A stretch of 37,192 bases of DNA, from NCBI GenBank assembly GCA_019695265.1, contig JAIBAJ010000022.1:1-37192 (forward strand), written 5' to 3'. The stretch comes from Bacteroidia bacterium. GTDB taxonomy: Bacteria > Bacteroidota > Bacteroidia > JAIBAJ01. The position numbers and the translations under genes were made by a program. Positions 9,454 through 17,570 of the stretch are shown here, in pieces; the first letter of the stretch is position 1, and every line of letters begins with the position of its first letter. The notes beneath the pieces were generated by a model. That model had not been told where the DNA came from, ran no database searches, and saw only the letters and a program-made list of their open reading frames with translations.

Positions 9454-9595
9454 CGGGCAACGATAGAGGCAAGTAGCCCACAGGACCACTACGGCTTTAG
9501 CCTAGGGGGACGAGGACTACAGCCGATAGCGTGACCCGAACGCCCATGCAGGTTGTTTTGAAATTAATAAAAGCTCATTGGGCGGAGGGGGCCCG
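9454..9595 (+). repeat. Structured intergenic element, copy A (subfamily 1)
   Basis: The closing stem is CGGGC (9454-9458) with GCCCG (9591-9595). The arm is ACG, internal loop ATAGA, GGC, GTAG, then variable hairpin (GGC-TTTA-GCC), CTAC, GCC, GATAG, CGT. Hairpin 3 is CGCCCA with TGGGCG. This copy is almost identical to D in the conserved blocks, including ATGCAGG and GGCGGAGGGGGCCCGCAT. It lies between divergent genes and overlaps neither. Confidence 0.85.
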
Positions 9596-9693
9596 CATAC
9601 CAAGAAATATAAAACATCCATTTGTAATTAATGACATATTAGATTAACACCAGTTAGGTAAGCTACTTGAACAATTTCTGAATCAATTTTTAC

Positions 9694-9701
9694 TACATTT
9701 G
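9694..9701 (+). promoter_or_regulatory. Bacteroidota -7 promoter box (TACATTTG) of the pspC-like gene
   Basis: This is an exact TAnnTTTG match ending 14 bp before the ATG at 9716. A TTG at 9667-9669 could serve as a loose -33 element, 24 bp upstream. Confidence 0.6.
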
Positions 9702-9715
9702 CATAACTAGTTAAA

Positions 9716-9937
9716 ATGGTAGAAAGAATTAAAGCACTCTTTGAACAAAAAGCCTATGGGGTATGTGAATGGCTTGGTGAAAAATTAGGTATAGAAAGTT
9801 CTAAAATCCGTTTATTCTTTATTTATACATCCTTCCTTACCATTGGCTCTCCGATTATAATTTACATGGTTCTAGCCTTTTGGATTGAATTAAAAAACTT
9901 AATAAACGGACGTAGAAACCGAGTGTGGGATTTATAA
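9716..9937 (+). CDS. PspC-domain small membrane protein
   Basis: The protein has 73 residues. AYGVCEWLGEKLGIESSKIRLFFIYTSF (18-45) is the PspC core, in which a helix is followed by the conserved GI-x-x-x-x-R-L pattern. One membrane helix follows (IGSPIIIYMVLAFWIEL). PspC proteins act in envelope-stress responses, but stand-alone miniproteins like this are of uncertain role in Bacteroidota. It has its own promoter box. Its stop is 4 bp from the stop of the giant histidine kinase, with which it converges. Confidence 0.8.
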   Translation: MVERIKALFEQKAYGVCEWLGEKLGIESSKIRLFFIYTSFLTIGSPIIIYMVLAFWIELKNLINGRRNRVWDL

Positions 9938-9941
9938 ATTC

Positions 9942-12900
9942 CTACAATCTTTCAAATGGCAAAAACTTAGCCAGTTTCTCAATTAATTCGCCTTGTTTAA
10001 ATGGCTTAGAAATATAATCATTTACTCCGGCTTTATAACACTTTTTTGCATCTTCAATACTGCTATTGGCAGTAATTGCAATAATTGGTAAAGCCGCCTT
10101 CACCTGAACTTCTCCCTTACGGATTTGCTCAGTTGCTGTATATCCATCCATTTCCGGCATTTGCATATCCATTAACACCAAATCAAAATCACGTTCTTCT
10201 AACAATCGCAATGCCTTTTCACCATTATCGGCCAATTCAGCAACCATATTAAGCTTTTCCATAATCCGTTTCATTAGTAACTGATTTACAGAATTATCTT
10301 CGGCTATTAAAACCCTGGCCCCTTTAAAGTCATACTGTGGCTCATCTTGATATACTTTCTTGGTACCTGCAACCTGAAAACTATCGAGCTTTTCAATTCC
10401 AAACAATAAACTAAAATAAAAAGTACTACCTCTACCTTCTTTGCTATCTACCCCAATTGTACCTCCCTGTAGTTCAATCAGTTGCTTGGTTATTGTTAAA
10501 CCCAAACCGGTCCCTCCAAACTTCCTGGTTGTTTCGCTACTAGCCTGGGTAAAACTATCAAAAACAAATGGCAATTTAGCTTCAGGTATTCCAATTCCTG
10601 TATCCTTAATAATAAAATTCAACTGAATACCTTCCGGCTTTTCCACTCCTTTTTCTATGGTAATTTCTACTCTTCCTGAATCAGTAAATTTAACAGCATT
10701 ACCAATCAAATTATTTAAAATCTGAGACAATTTTACCGAATCTCCGGAAATTTCGTTAGGAATACGTGGATCTAATGCAAAATGGATATTGATTGATTTC
10801 GCTTTTGCCTTACCTTCATGCAACTTTACAACACTTTGAATAAGCTCTTTCAAGTTGAATTTCACACGTTCAAACTCCATTTTACCGGATGTAATTTTGG
10901 CTAAGTCCAAAATATCATTCAAAATCACTAACAAATTATCTCCGGAAGTACGGATAGCCTTTAACATTTCAAACTGACTCTCATCTAACTGACTTTGAAG
11001 CAACACCTCAGTTAAACCGACAATTCCATTCATTGGTGTTCGTATCTCATGACTCATATTTGCCAAAAACAATTCCTTTGCCTTGGCAGCTTCCTCAGCC
11101 AAATTTTTTGCCTTTAACAACTGATCCTGGGTCTTTTTGGCGGTTGAAATATCCCTTAATACAGTAGAAAAAAACATCAGGTTGCCACGCTCATCCTTAT
11201 GAGCAATTACTATTTGTGAGCATGGTATTATAACAGATTCTTTCCCAATAATTTCCATTTCACCTATCCATGAACCTTCCTCCCTTGCCAACCTAAATGC
11301 CTTTGTTAATAAGCCCTGAATGTCAGGTTCAGAATTTACGGCAGTAATAAAATAGGTATTGGTATCCATTTCTCCCATTCTTTCCTTAAATGCCTTGTTC
11401 GAATATATTACCTTACCATCAGGGCTTATCATTGCAATTAAATCTCCACTTTCTTCAATGACCTGATGCAAGTTTTTCACATTCTGCTCAGCTACCTTTC
11501 TTGCAGAGACATTTCGAACATGTAACAACATAGCAGGTTTTTCACCATAGTGAATATGACTGCATTTTATTTCTACTGCTAAAGGTTTATCGCCCTTACG
11601 CCATGTATAACTCTCCAGAATATCAATCTCACCATTCACCATCCGTTGAAAATCTTCTGCCACTTGCTTTTCAAATTCTTTAGGTGTAATTTGCAGTATA
11701 TTCTTGCCTAATAACTCATCAATTTCCATGTTCTGCATAGCACAGGCTTCCGGATTTACTGCTAAAATATTCCCTTGATAATCTTCTACATAAATGGCAT
11801 CAGGAGAATTATTGAATACCTCCTTGAAATTGCCTTCATAATATTTCATCAGCTTCTCCAACGATTTGCTGTGTGAAATATCCTTCATAACAACAACTAC
11901 CTCATCTATTTCCTTTCCTACTTGTACGATTGGACTAAAACTTAATTCCAGGGTGGAATTATTTGCAAATTTCAAACTTTCAATAACTGTAAATGAATCA
12001 CCACCAAATGCACGATTCAAATACGATTCCAACAATTGCTTCTCTTCTCCTGTCGAACGCTCCATCAAAACCATTCTATCTCCTTCTACCGGCTCTATTC
12101 CAAACTTCTTTCCCAAAAAACCTTTATGACCTTTATTAATTGAACGGTACCTAAACTCTTTGTCAACACTAAAAATACTAAACCCTGCATTATCCATTAA
12201 GGTATTAAACCGTTTGTACTCATTTGAAAAATTGGGTAGTTCTGCAATCTCTAACTTCCTTTCCAACGTTCCCAAATAGGCCAAAGTCATTCCTTGAACT
12301 TCAATTTTTGAAAAATTTAAAACTAAGTCAGGATGATTAACTAAATTAACTTTCAACCTCCATGTACCCTCTGTTAATTGTCCTTTCTCCTCCTTTAATT
12401 TAACCAATACTAAATTTCTATCCTCCTCCGATAATAAATTCAACCACTGCATACCCTTCCACTTGGAAATATCCAGATCATCCAGATTGGAAAACACTTC
12501 ATTTTGATAAACCATTTGACCTGAATTATCAAAAACGGCAATAGGACTGGGCAGTGACTCCCCTATAGTCCGCACAATTAAGTCAAAATTTGGTAGCGAA
12601 TTGTTATGCATGAGGTCGTTAACATCTCTGATTATCCCAAGAATATGGACTGGAGCTCCATTTCTATCACGGTTATAAATTAATTCTTTAGAATGTACTG
12701 AAATAACTTTTCTGTCTTTTCTGACAAGACGAAAGGAAATTTCAGATGTTTGGCTTTCAGGTAGGGTGGATAATTCTAGAATATGTTTCTCGACCTTTGC
12801 TAAGTCTTCATGAAAAATAAATTGCTTTAAACTTTTTTCCTTTAATTGTTTATAATCTTCCAAGGTATAACCTAATAGCCTCGACATTTGTCTGTTCAGA

Positions 12901-14930
12901 AACAAATTCCGATTACTTTCTAAATCATACACAAACAAAGCATCCGGTAGAGTGTCCAAAATACTTGTTACCTTCTGATCCTTTGCCACATTTTGATGGG
13001 CCTTAAATAACTCCTTCGGTATAGCCCTCGCCGAACCTATAACTTGGCTAGGACGCCCGGTAATATCCAAACTGAATATGGTAAACTTTATATGCAGGAA
13101 CACCCTTGAGCCATTTTTGTGCTTAGCCCTTATAAATACCTGAATCGCCTCATCTTTCTTTAAGTTCGGAAAACTCTCTACCATATGTTCAATTTGACTC
13201 AAATCCTCCTGCTCCACCATATTCGTCCAAAAGGAACCACCCATTTGTATTAATTCCTGATTGGTATAACCCAACAATTCCTCTACCTGATCATTGGAAT
13301 ATATAATGCTTAGTGTGTCAACATCTAATACGGTTATTAAATCATGCTGATAACTCACCAACTTCTTAATAAATCTATCCTTATTCTCCTCTTTCCTTTT
13401 CAATTCGTAATGCTCACTCAAATCATGCCACACCACCAAACGGTATGATTTGTTTCGAATATTTACTTTGGTGATAGTAACCCTTACCGGTAATTTTTGC
13501 CCATCAGATGTTTTATGATTCCATTCTGTTACCACCGTATTATTGCCGGCAACCATTGCATTCACCTCCTCTCGCTTCTCTTCCAGTGTTTTACCATTCG
13601 GTTGGCTCTCATGGCACAAATCTATAGGTTCCTTCCCAACGATATAATTCTTATTCTTTGCTTTCAACAGCTTAACAGCCTGTTGATTACAGTCAACAAT
13701 TTTCGACTCTTCTAACAACAACATCCCATCAGAAGAATGCTCAAACAAACCTTTAAACAATTCCTGCTGAGATTTCACATTGCTTAAATCATTCAACAAC
13801 CAAACTTCTGTACCCCCTAATTCAACCCCAGCAAACTCCATCTCCACTTGCTTCCCATCTTTCCTAGTGATAGGCGTAATTTGCGAGGATGGGAAACTCT
13901 TATTCCGATCGTTCTCATAAATCATTTTTACCACATCGTGGTTTTTCCCATATAACTTTTCAAACCAATCATCCAAGGTTTGTAATTCATTCCTTTCATA
14001 CCCCGTAATTCGTTCTGCAGCCCTATTTAAGGTCAATCTACCTCCTTCTACAAATACTGCTCCCGATGGTAAATTTTCCAATATTCGATACAACCTGTCC
14101 TGGGACTTCTTCAACTCCAACTCTGCAATTTTCTTCTCTGTAATATCCTGAACACTGCCCGTACAACTTTCTAAATTCCCATGCCCATCAAAATAAGGCC
14201 TGGTATAGTTTTCAACATACTTTATCGTACCATCTCTTAACCTTAAGCGATAATCCAAATGATAAGGCTGCCCTTGTGATAAAAATTTGGCAGTCTCTTC
14301 CATAAAATATTGATAATCATCCGGATGAATTAAACTATAAAACAACTCCTCCGACGCTAATTCCCTTCTTGGATCAATACCGTAAATACGATAGGTTTCC
14401 TCACTCCAAATATCCTTCCTGGTTAAAAAATTAAACCTAAAATGTCCCAATTTTGCCAGTTGTTGCGATTGCTTTAACAACGATTCACTTTCTGCCAATT
14501 CTGTTTGTGCATAAATCTTGGCATCCATTGCCTTCCTTATTTGCCTCAATCCCCGCAATAAATACTTCACCACCCCTTCCGACAAATCTTCCCTGAACAT
14601 GATATTCACATTCGAATCTGCCGTCAAATAATCAAAATTTATCTGCTCCTGTTGTGACGCTAAAAAAATTATCGGAACCTGAACATTTAACTCTCTGATC
14701 TGACGATATAAAACCTCTGCATCTTGTAATCGTTTATCCAAATCTACCAACACCATATTCACCTCGTTGTATTCCAGCGGCAATTCAAACAATTCCAAAT
14801 AATTGCTTCTATCTAATATTACAGGCAGTCTTAATTCACCCGAAACCTTGGATATCAACCCGCTAAGCTGAGCATTATCCGACAATAACAATATGAAAAA
14901 TGGTTGAGTCAAGTCTGTTGATTGCCGCAT
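9942..14930 (-). CDS. Giant multi-PAS hybrid sensor histidine kinase with terminal receiver domains
   Basis: The protein has 1662 residues and no evident transmembrane segment, so it is probably cytosolic. An N-terminal receiver-like domain (about 10-135, VLVDLD at the acceptor position) is followed by about nine PAS domains (roughly 150-1240), several with PAC-like ends such as GSVQDITEKK and LGIIRDV. The kinase core has FLANMSHEIRTPMNG with phospho-acceptor His1294, NNLIGNAVKFT (Asn1411), DTGIGIP and FGGTGLGL. A C-terminal receiver (about 1535-1655) has AEDNSVNQ, LMDMQMPEMDG (acceptor Asp1588), TANSS and SKPF. It should sense several cytoplasmic signals and pass phosphate internally. No HPt domain or output regulator is encoded nearby, so its partner is elsewhere. 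The upstream region carries element copy B. Confidence 0.93.
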   Translation of the reverse strand: MRQSTDLTQPFFILLLSDNAQLSGLISKVSGELRLPVILDRSNYLELFELPLEYNEVNMVLVDLDKRLQDAEVLYRQIRELNVQVPIIFLASQQEQINFDYLTADSNVNIMFREDLSEGVVKYLLRGLRQIRKAMDAKIYAQTELAESESLLKQSQQLAKLGHFRFNFLTRKDIWSEETYRIYGIDPRRELASEELFYSLIHPDDYQYFMEETAKFLSQGQPYHLDYRLRLRDGTIKYVENYTRPYFDGHGNLESCTGSVQDITEKKIAELELKKSQDRLYRILENLPSGAVFVEGGRLTLNRAAERITGYERNELQTLDDWFEKLYGKNHDVVKMIYENDRNKSFPSSQITPITRKDGKQVEMEFAGVELGGTEVWLLNDLSNVKSQQELFKGLFEHSSDGMLLLEESKIVDCNQQAVKLLKAKNKNYIVGKEPIDLCHESQPNGKTLEEKREEVNAMVAGNNTVVTEWNHKTSDGQKLPVRVTITKVNIRNKSYRLVVWHDLSEHYELKRKEENKDRFIKKLVSYQHDLITVLDVDTLSIIYSNDQVEELLGYTNQELIQMGGSFWTNMVEQEDLSQIEHMVESFPNLKKDEAIQVFIRAKHKNGSRVFLHIKFTIFSLDITGRPSQVIGSARAIPKELFKAHQNVAKDQKVTSILDTLPDALFVYDLESNRNLFLNRQMSRLLGYTLEDYKQLKEKSLKQFIFHEDLAKVEKHILELSTLPESQTSEISFRLVRKDRKVISVHSKELIYNRDRNGAPVHILGIIRDVNDLMHNNSLPNFDLIVRTIGESLPSPIAVFDNSGQMVYQNEVFSNLDDLDISKWKGMQWLNLLSEEDRNLVLVKLKEEKGQLTEGTWRLKVNLVNHPDLVLNFSKIEVQGMTLAYLGTLERKLEIAELPNFSNEYKRFNTLMDNAGFSIFSVDKEFRYRSINKGHKGFLGKKFGIEPVEGDRMVLMERSTGEEKQLLESYLNRAFGGDSFTVIESLKFANNSTLELSFSPIVQVGKEIDEVVVVMKDISHSKSLEKLMKYYEGNFKEVFNNSPDAIYVEDYQGNILAVNPEACAMQNMEIDELLGKNILQITPKEFEKQVAEDFQRMVNGEIDILESYTWRKGDKPLAVEIKCSHIHYGEKPAMLLHVRNVSARKVAEQNVKNLHQVIEESGDLIAMISPDGKVIYSNKAFKERMGEMDTNTYFITAVNSEPDIQGLLTKAFRLAREEGSWIGEMEIIGKESVIIPCSQIVIAHKDERGNLMFFSTVLRDISTAKKTQDQLLKAKNLAEEAAKAKELFLANMSHEIRTPMNGIVGLTEVLLQSQLDESQFEMLKAIRTSGDNLLVILNDILDLAKITSGKMEFERVKFNLKELIQSVVKLHEGKAKAKSINIHFALDPRIPNEISGDSVKLSQILNNLIGNAVKFTDSGRVEITIEKGVEKPEGIQLNFIIKDTGIGIPEAKLPFVFDSFTQASSETTRKFGGTGLGLTITKQLIELQGGTIGVDSKEGRGSTFYFSLLFGIEKLDSFQVAGTKKVYQDEPQYDFKGARVLIAEDNSVNQLLMKRIMEKLNMVAELADNGEKALRLLEERDFDLVLMDMQMPEMDGYTATEQIRKGEVQVKAALPIIAITANSSIEDAKKCYKAGVNDYISKPFKQGELIEKLAKFLPFERL

Positions 14931-15405
14931 TTCAACGAGTCATTAGCTAAAACGTTGCCCTAAAAGTTGTAAATATTTAAACATTCCGACAAACGACCCT
15001 AGTTTAGTTCTTAACAAGTAATCCATACTGCCCTAAATTCTATTTTTTTTGGGGCGGGTCCCTTTCGCAAAATTATTGGCACTTTTCCATTATTTTTAAT
15101 GGCTCAAGGTCGGGCTATCGGCTGTAGTCCTCGTCGCCCACAGGCCCGAAAGGATTCGGGCCTGTGGGCTCCTGTGGGCTACTTGCCTCTATCCCTACCC
15201 GACACAAGCCCATACCAACGGTTTCCTTTCAAAAATTTCCAGGTCTTTGGATATTCCTTGCTTCTCGTTACCTAAGGTTTATCTGAGTTCCTTCTGCTCC
15301 TAAGATAGTTTCGAATTATTCCCAATTCACCGGTTCAAAACAAAACTGACAGGAAGTAATACATTCAATAATTTTCATTTTTTTTGACCTGCATTTCGCC
15401 AAACC
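14931..15405. other. Divergent intergenic region holding element copy B
   Basis: The gap is 475 bp between the hybrid kinase and the hydrolase, which point away from each other. Copy B (15055-15201) fills the middle. I found no exact TAnnTTTG box for either flanking gene and no RNA gene in the remaining sequence. Confidence 0.6.
15055..15201 (-). repeat. Structured intergenic element, copy B (subfamily 2)
   Basis: Read on the minus strand, CGGGT (15201-15197) pairs with ACCCG (15059-15055). The arm is GGG, ATAGA, GGC, GTAG ... CTAC, GCC, GATAG, CCC. Its apical hairpin is the longest of the five: 15 perfect pairs (GCCCACAGGCCCGAA with TTCGGGCCTGTGGGC) around TCCT. The 3' end GCGAAAGGGACCCG is followed by CCCC and an A8 run. 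Confidence 0.85.
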
Positions 15406-16260
15406 ATGGCTCAAAAAAGAAAAAACCAGGAATTCAGTTGCATGGTAAAAGAAGCTACCATTTCTTTTACCGACACCGGAAAAGGTTATCCCAACATAGT
15501 GCTACTACATGGTTTTTTGGAATCCAAACAAGTGTGGAAAAATTGGATTACTTCATTTCCCAAATCCTATCGCATTATAACCATCGACTTACCGGGACAC
15601 GGACAATCAGACACCATTGGTTATTACCACTCCATGGAACTGCTATCTGATATTGTCTTGGGCGTGCTCAAACACATCGGAATTAGGAGGTATTTCCTTT
15701 TTGGACATTCGATGGGAGGTTATGTTTCCCTTGCTTTTAACGCAAGGCACCCAGAACATCTCAAAGGATTGGGGCTAATACAATCTACACCTTTAGCAGA
15801 TAGCCCTGAAAGAAAAAAAATACGCGACAAAGCAATCAAATTAGTAAAAAAAGACTTTAAAAAATATGTGGATGTTACCCTCACAGCACTTTTCTCTAAT
15901 TCCTTCAAAAAGAAAAACCCAAATCTAATTAATCAGATGCTGAAGCTTGCCCAACAAATGAGTCCACAATCCATTGCAGCATCCTTGCATGGTTTAAAAG
16001 ACAGGCCATCGCATGTATCAACCCTTCAAAACTCTTCCACACCTTGTCTACTTCTGGCCGGCGAATCAGATAAAACTGTACCTCTTTCCGATCTCCTCCA
16101 TGTATTTGAAACGAGCCCCAAAACTGAAATAATTATTATACCCAATGGCAGCCACATGGCCTATTTGGAACAATTGGATGATTGCATCACACCCTGTATA
16201 CAGTTTATTAAAAACCACAGTTCTGGATTACTAACTCAAACATCCTTAGTTAATACCTGA
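15406..16260 (+). CDS. Alpha/beta-hydrolase fold protein
   Basis: The protein has 284 residues. NIVLLHGFLES (30-40) supplies the oxyanion HGF, IDLPGHGQSD (60-69) is the conserved loop, and FGHSMGGYVSLAF (99-111) is the nucleophile elbow with Ser102. Asp222 (GESDKTVP) and His250 (NGSHMAY) complete the catalytic triad. The family covers esterases, lactonases and similar hydrolases; the substrate cannot be told. ATG at 15406 is preceded by AAACC; ATG at 15442 (MVKEATISF) is a possible shorter start. The gene is alone between two inverted copies (B and C) of the intergenic element, which is unusual here. Confidence 0.9.
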   Translation: MAQKRKNQEFSCMVKEATISFTDTGKGYPNIVLLHGFLESKQVWKNWITSFPKSYRIITIDLPGHGQSDTIGYYHSMELLSDIVLGVLKHIGIRRYFLFGHSMGGYVSLAFNARHPEHLKGLGLIQSTPLADSPERKKIRDKAIKLVKKDFKKYVDVTLTALFSNSFKKKNPNLINQMLKLAQQMSPQSIAASLHGLKDRPSHVSTLQNSSTPCLLLAGESDKTVPLSDLLHVFETSPKTEIIIIPNGSHMAYLEQLDDCITPCIQFIKNHSSGLLTQTSLVNT

Positions 16261-16610
16261 TTTTTTGCTTGGTATAACTTAACTTTTTAAGGACCTTTAT
16301 ATTAAATTAGAATGCTCTTTTCTTACCTGATCACTGAATTTAAGTCAAACTTACCGTTAAAAAACCTAGATTCATTCAGAAGTTAATAAACCTATTAGGA
16401 CAGCGCTTTCAACTATTTATAAACTGTTCGGGACAAAACAAAGAAGCTGGACCCTTTCCGGGTAGGGATAGAGGTAAGTAGCCCACAGGCTCACGCAGCG
16501 TTAGCGGAGTAAGCCGAGGACTACAACCGATAGCCCGACCATGAGCCAGTTTAAATTAGGGAATTGCCCAAAAACCAATGCGAATGGGACCCGCCAAAAT
16601 CAAAAAAAAA
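16261..16610. other. Convergent intergenic region holding element copy C
   Basis: The gap is 350 bp between the hydrolase stop and the kinase stop. Copy C occupies 16459-16593. The rest (16261-16458) is AT-rich, with no gene or clear terminator hairpin. Confidence 0.6.
16459..16593 (+). repeat. Structured intergenic element, copy C (subfamily 2)
   Basis: CGGGT (16459-16463) pairs with ACCCG (16589-16593). The arm is GGG, ATAGA, GGT, GTAG ... CTAC, ACC, GATAG, CCC. The GGT/ACC pair is a double change from GGC/GCC in the other copies, so the stem is kept. The apical hairpin is GGCTCAC with GTAAGCC plus an inner GCG stem. An A-rich tail follows the 3' end. This copy ends 17 bp before the stop of the convergent histidine kinase. 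Confidence 0.85.
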
Positions 16611-17567
16611 TCAAACCCATTCCAAAACAAACCTTGACCCTTTTGGCAAATTATCTTCAATGCTCAATTGAATTTTGGCCATTTGACACAGATTTTTCAC
16701 AATATAAAGGCCCAATCCCGTTCCTTTTGATTGGCGTGTTTCCTCATTTCCTATTCTATAAAATTTTTGAAAAACTTTCGTTCTTTCAACTGAAGGAATT
16801 CCGGGTCCCTCGTCGGCAACCACTAAGACAAACTTCCCTTGTTGACGATTCAAAGCAACCATCACCTTAGACCCAGGCGGAGAATACTTAATGGCATTTT
16901 CAAGCAAATTACCCAATATAATTGAAAAAACCTGTTTATCAAAACTAGCAAAAAGATCAGGTTCAATATGGGTTTCCAGTTGATGCGAACTCAAACCTTG
17001 CTGAAAATGTGCCCGGCAGATTTTTTGGACGTATTGACTCAGATGGTCTTGTTCCATGTGCAAAGAAAACCGGCCACCATCGAGACGAGAAGCAGTTAAA
17101 ATATTATCAATTAAATTACCAAGACGTTCAGTATCAGACAAGGCATGTTTAGTTATTTCCTTTTGCTTTTCAGGATTCAAATCGCGTTTCAACAAGGTTT
17201 GCAAATACAATTTTACCGATGCCAACGGAGACTTTAACTCGTGTGTAACAGAAAGCATGAAATTTTTCTGTTGACTTTGAATGGCGATTTCACGTTTAAA
17301 ACTTCGGAGAATATAGAAGGCGCCGGCCAATAAAAGAATCAAGAAAACGGTTCCTTCACCTGCCACCATAATCATCTTCGATTCGATGGCCGCTTCAATG
17401 TTTTGGGTTTGGCCTGCTTTAAGCCCCTGGTAAGCAGCCAACTCAGATCGAAGCTGAATAATTTCAGAATTTAATCGAACAATGCTATAGGCCCACCAGG
17501 AGAACTGAAGCAGCACGTAGGCAAAAAGCAAATAAAAAACCGGGAAAATGCGTTGCCTTTTTGACAT
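16611..17567 (-). CDS. Membrane sensor histidine kinase
   Basis: The protein has 318 residues. Two membrane helices (about 8-30 and 67-88) flank a short, roughly 35-residue extracytoplasmic loop, too small for a large sensor domain. There is no HAMP domain. The kinase core has FMLSVTHELKSPLASVK with His109, LGNLLENAIKYSPPGS (Asn224), ADEGPGIP (251-258) and KGTGLGLYIV (281-290). It starts 3 bp after the pyruvate kinase stop, so the two genes form one transcript. No response regulator gene is adjacent in this window. The second helix joins directly to the dimerisation helices. Confidence 0.92.
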   Translation of the reverse strand: MSKRQRIFPVFYLLFAYVLLQFSWWAYSIVRLNSEIIQLRSELAAYQGLKAGQTQNIEAAIESKMIMVAGEGTVFLILLLAGAFYILRSFKREIAIQSQQKNFMLSVTHELKSPLASVKLYLQTLLKRDLNPEKQKEITKHALSDTERLGNLIDNILTASRLDGGRFSLHMEQDHLSQYVQKICRAHFQQGLSSHQLETHIEPDLFASFDKQVFSIILGNLLENAIKYSPPGSKVMVALNRQQGKFVLVVADEGPGIPSVERTKVFQKFYRIGNEETRQSKGTGLGLYIVKNLCQMAKIQLSIEDNLPKGSRFVLEWV

Positions 17568-17570
17568 TGC

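Larger units (their letters stand above)
8911..9715. other. Divergent intergenic region between glycan operon and pspC-like gene
   Basis: The region is about 800 bp with no credible gene. It holds element copy A (9454-9595) and the pspC promoter box (9694-9701). In 8911-9453 I see no tRNA, no strong hairpin and no coding signal. A small hairpin, GAGGT-TGC-ACCTC, touches the 5' end of copy A. Confidence 0.7.

Noticed and set aside
15384-15650. 88-codon plus-strand frame overlapping the hydrolase start
   Set aside because: It is in another frame of the hydrolase gene, whose catalytic triad fixes the correct frame.
16541-16870. 109-codon plus-strand frame starting inside element copy C
   Set aside because: Most of it is the reverse of the histidine kinase ATP-binding domain; it starts in a repeat and has no family match.
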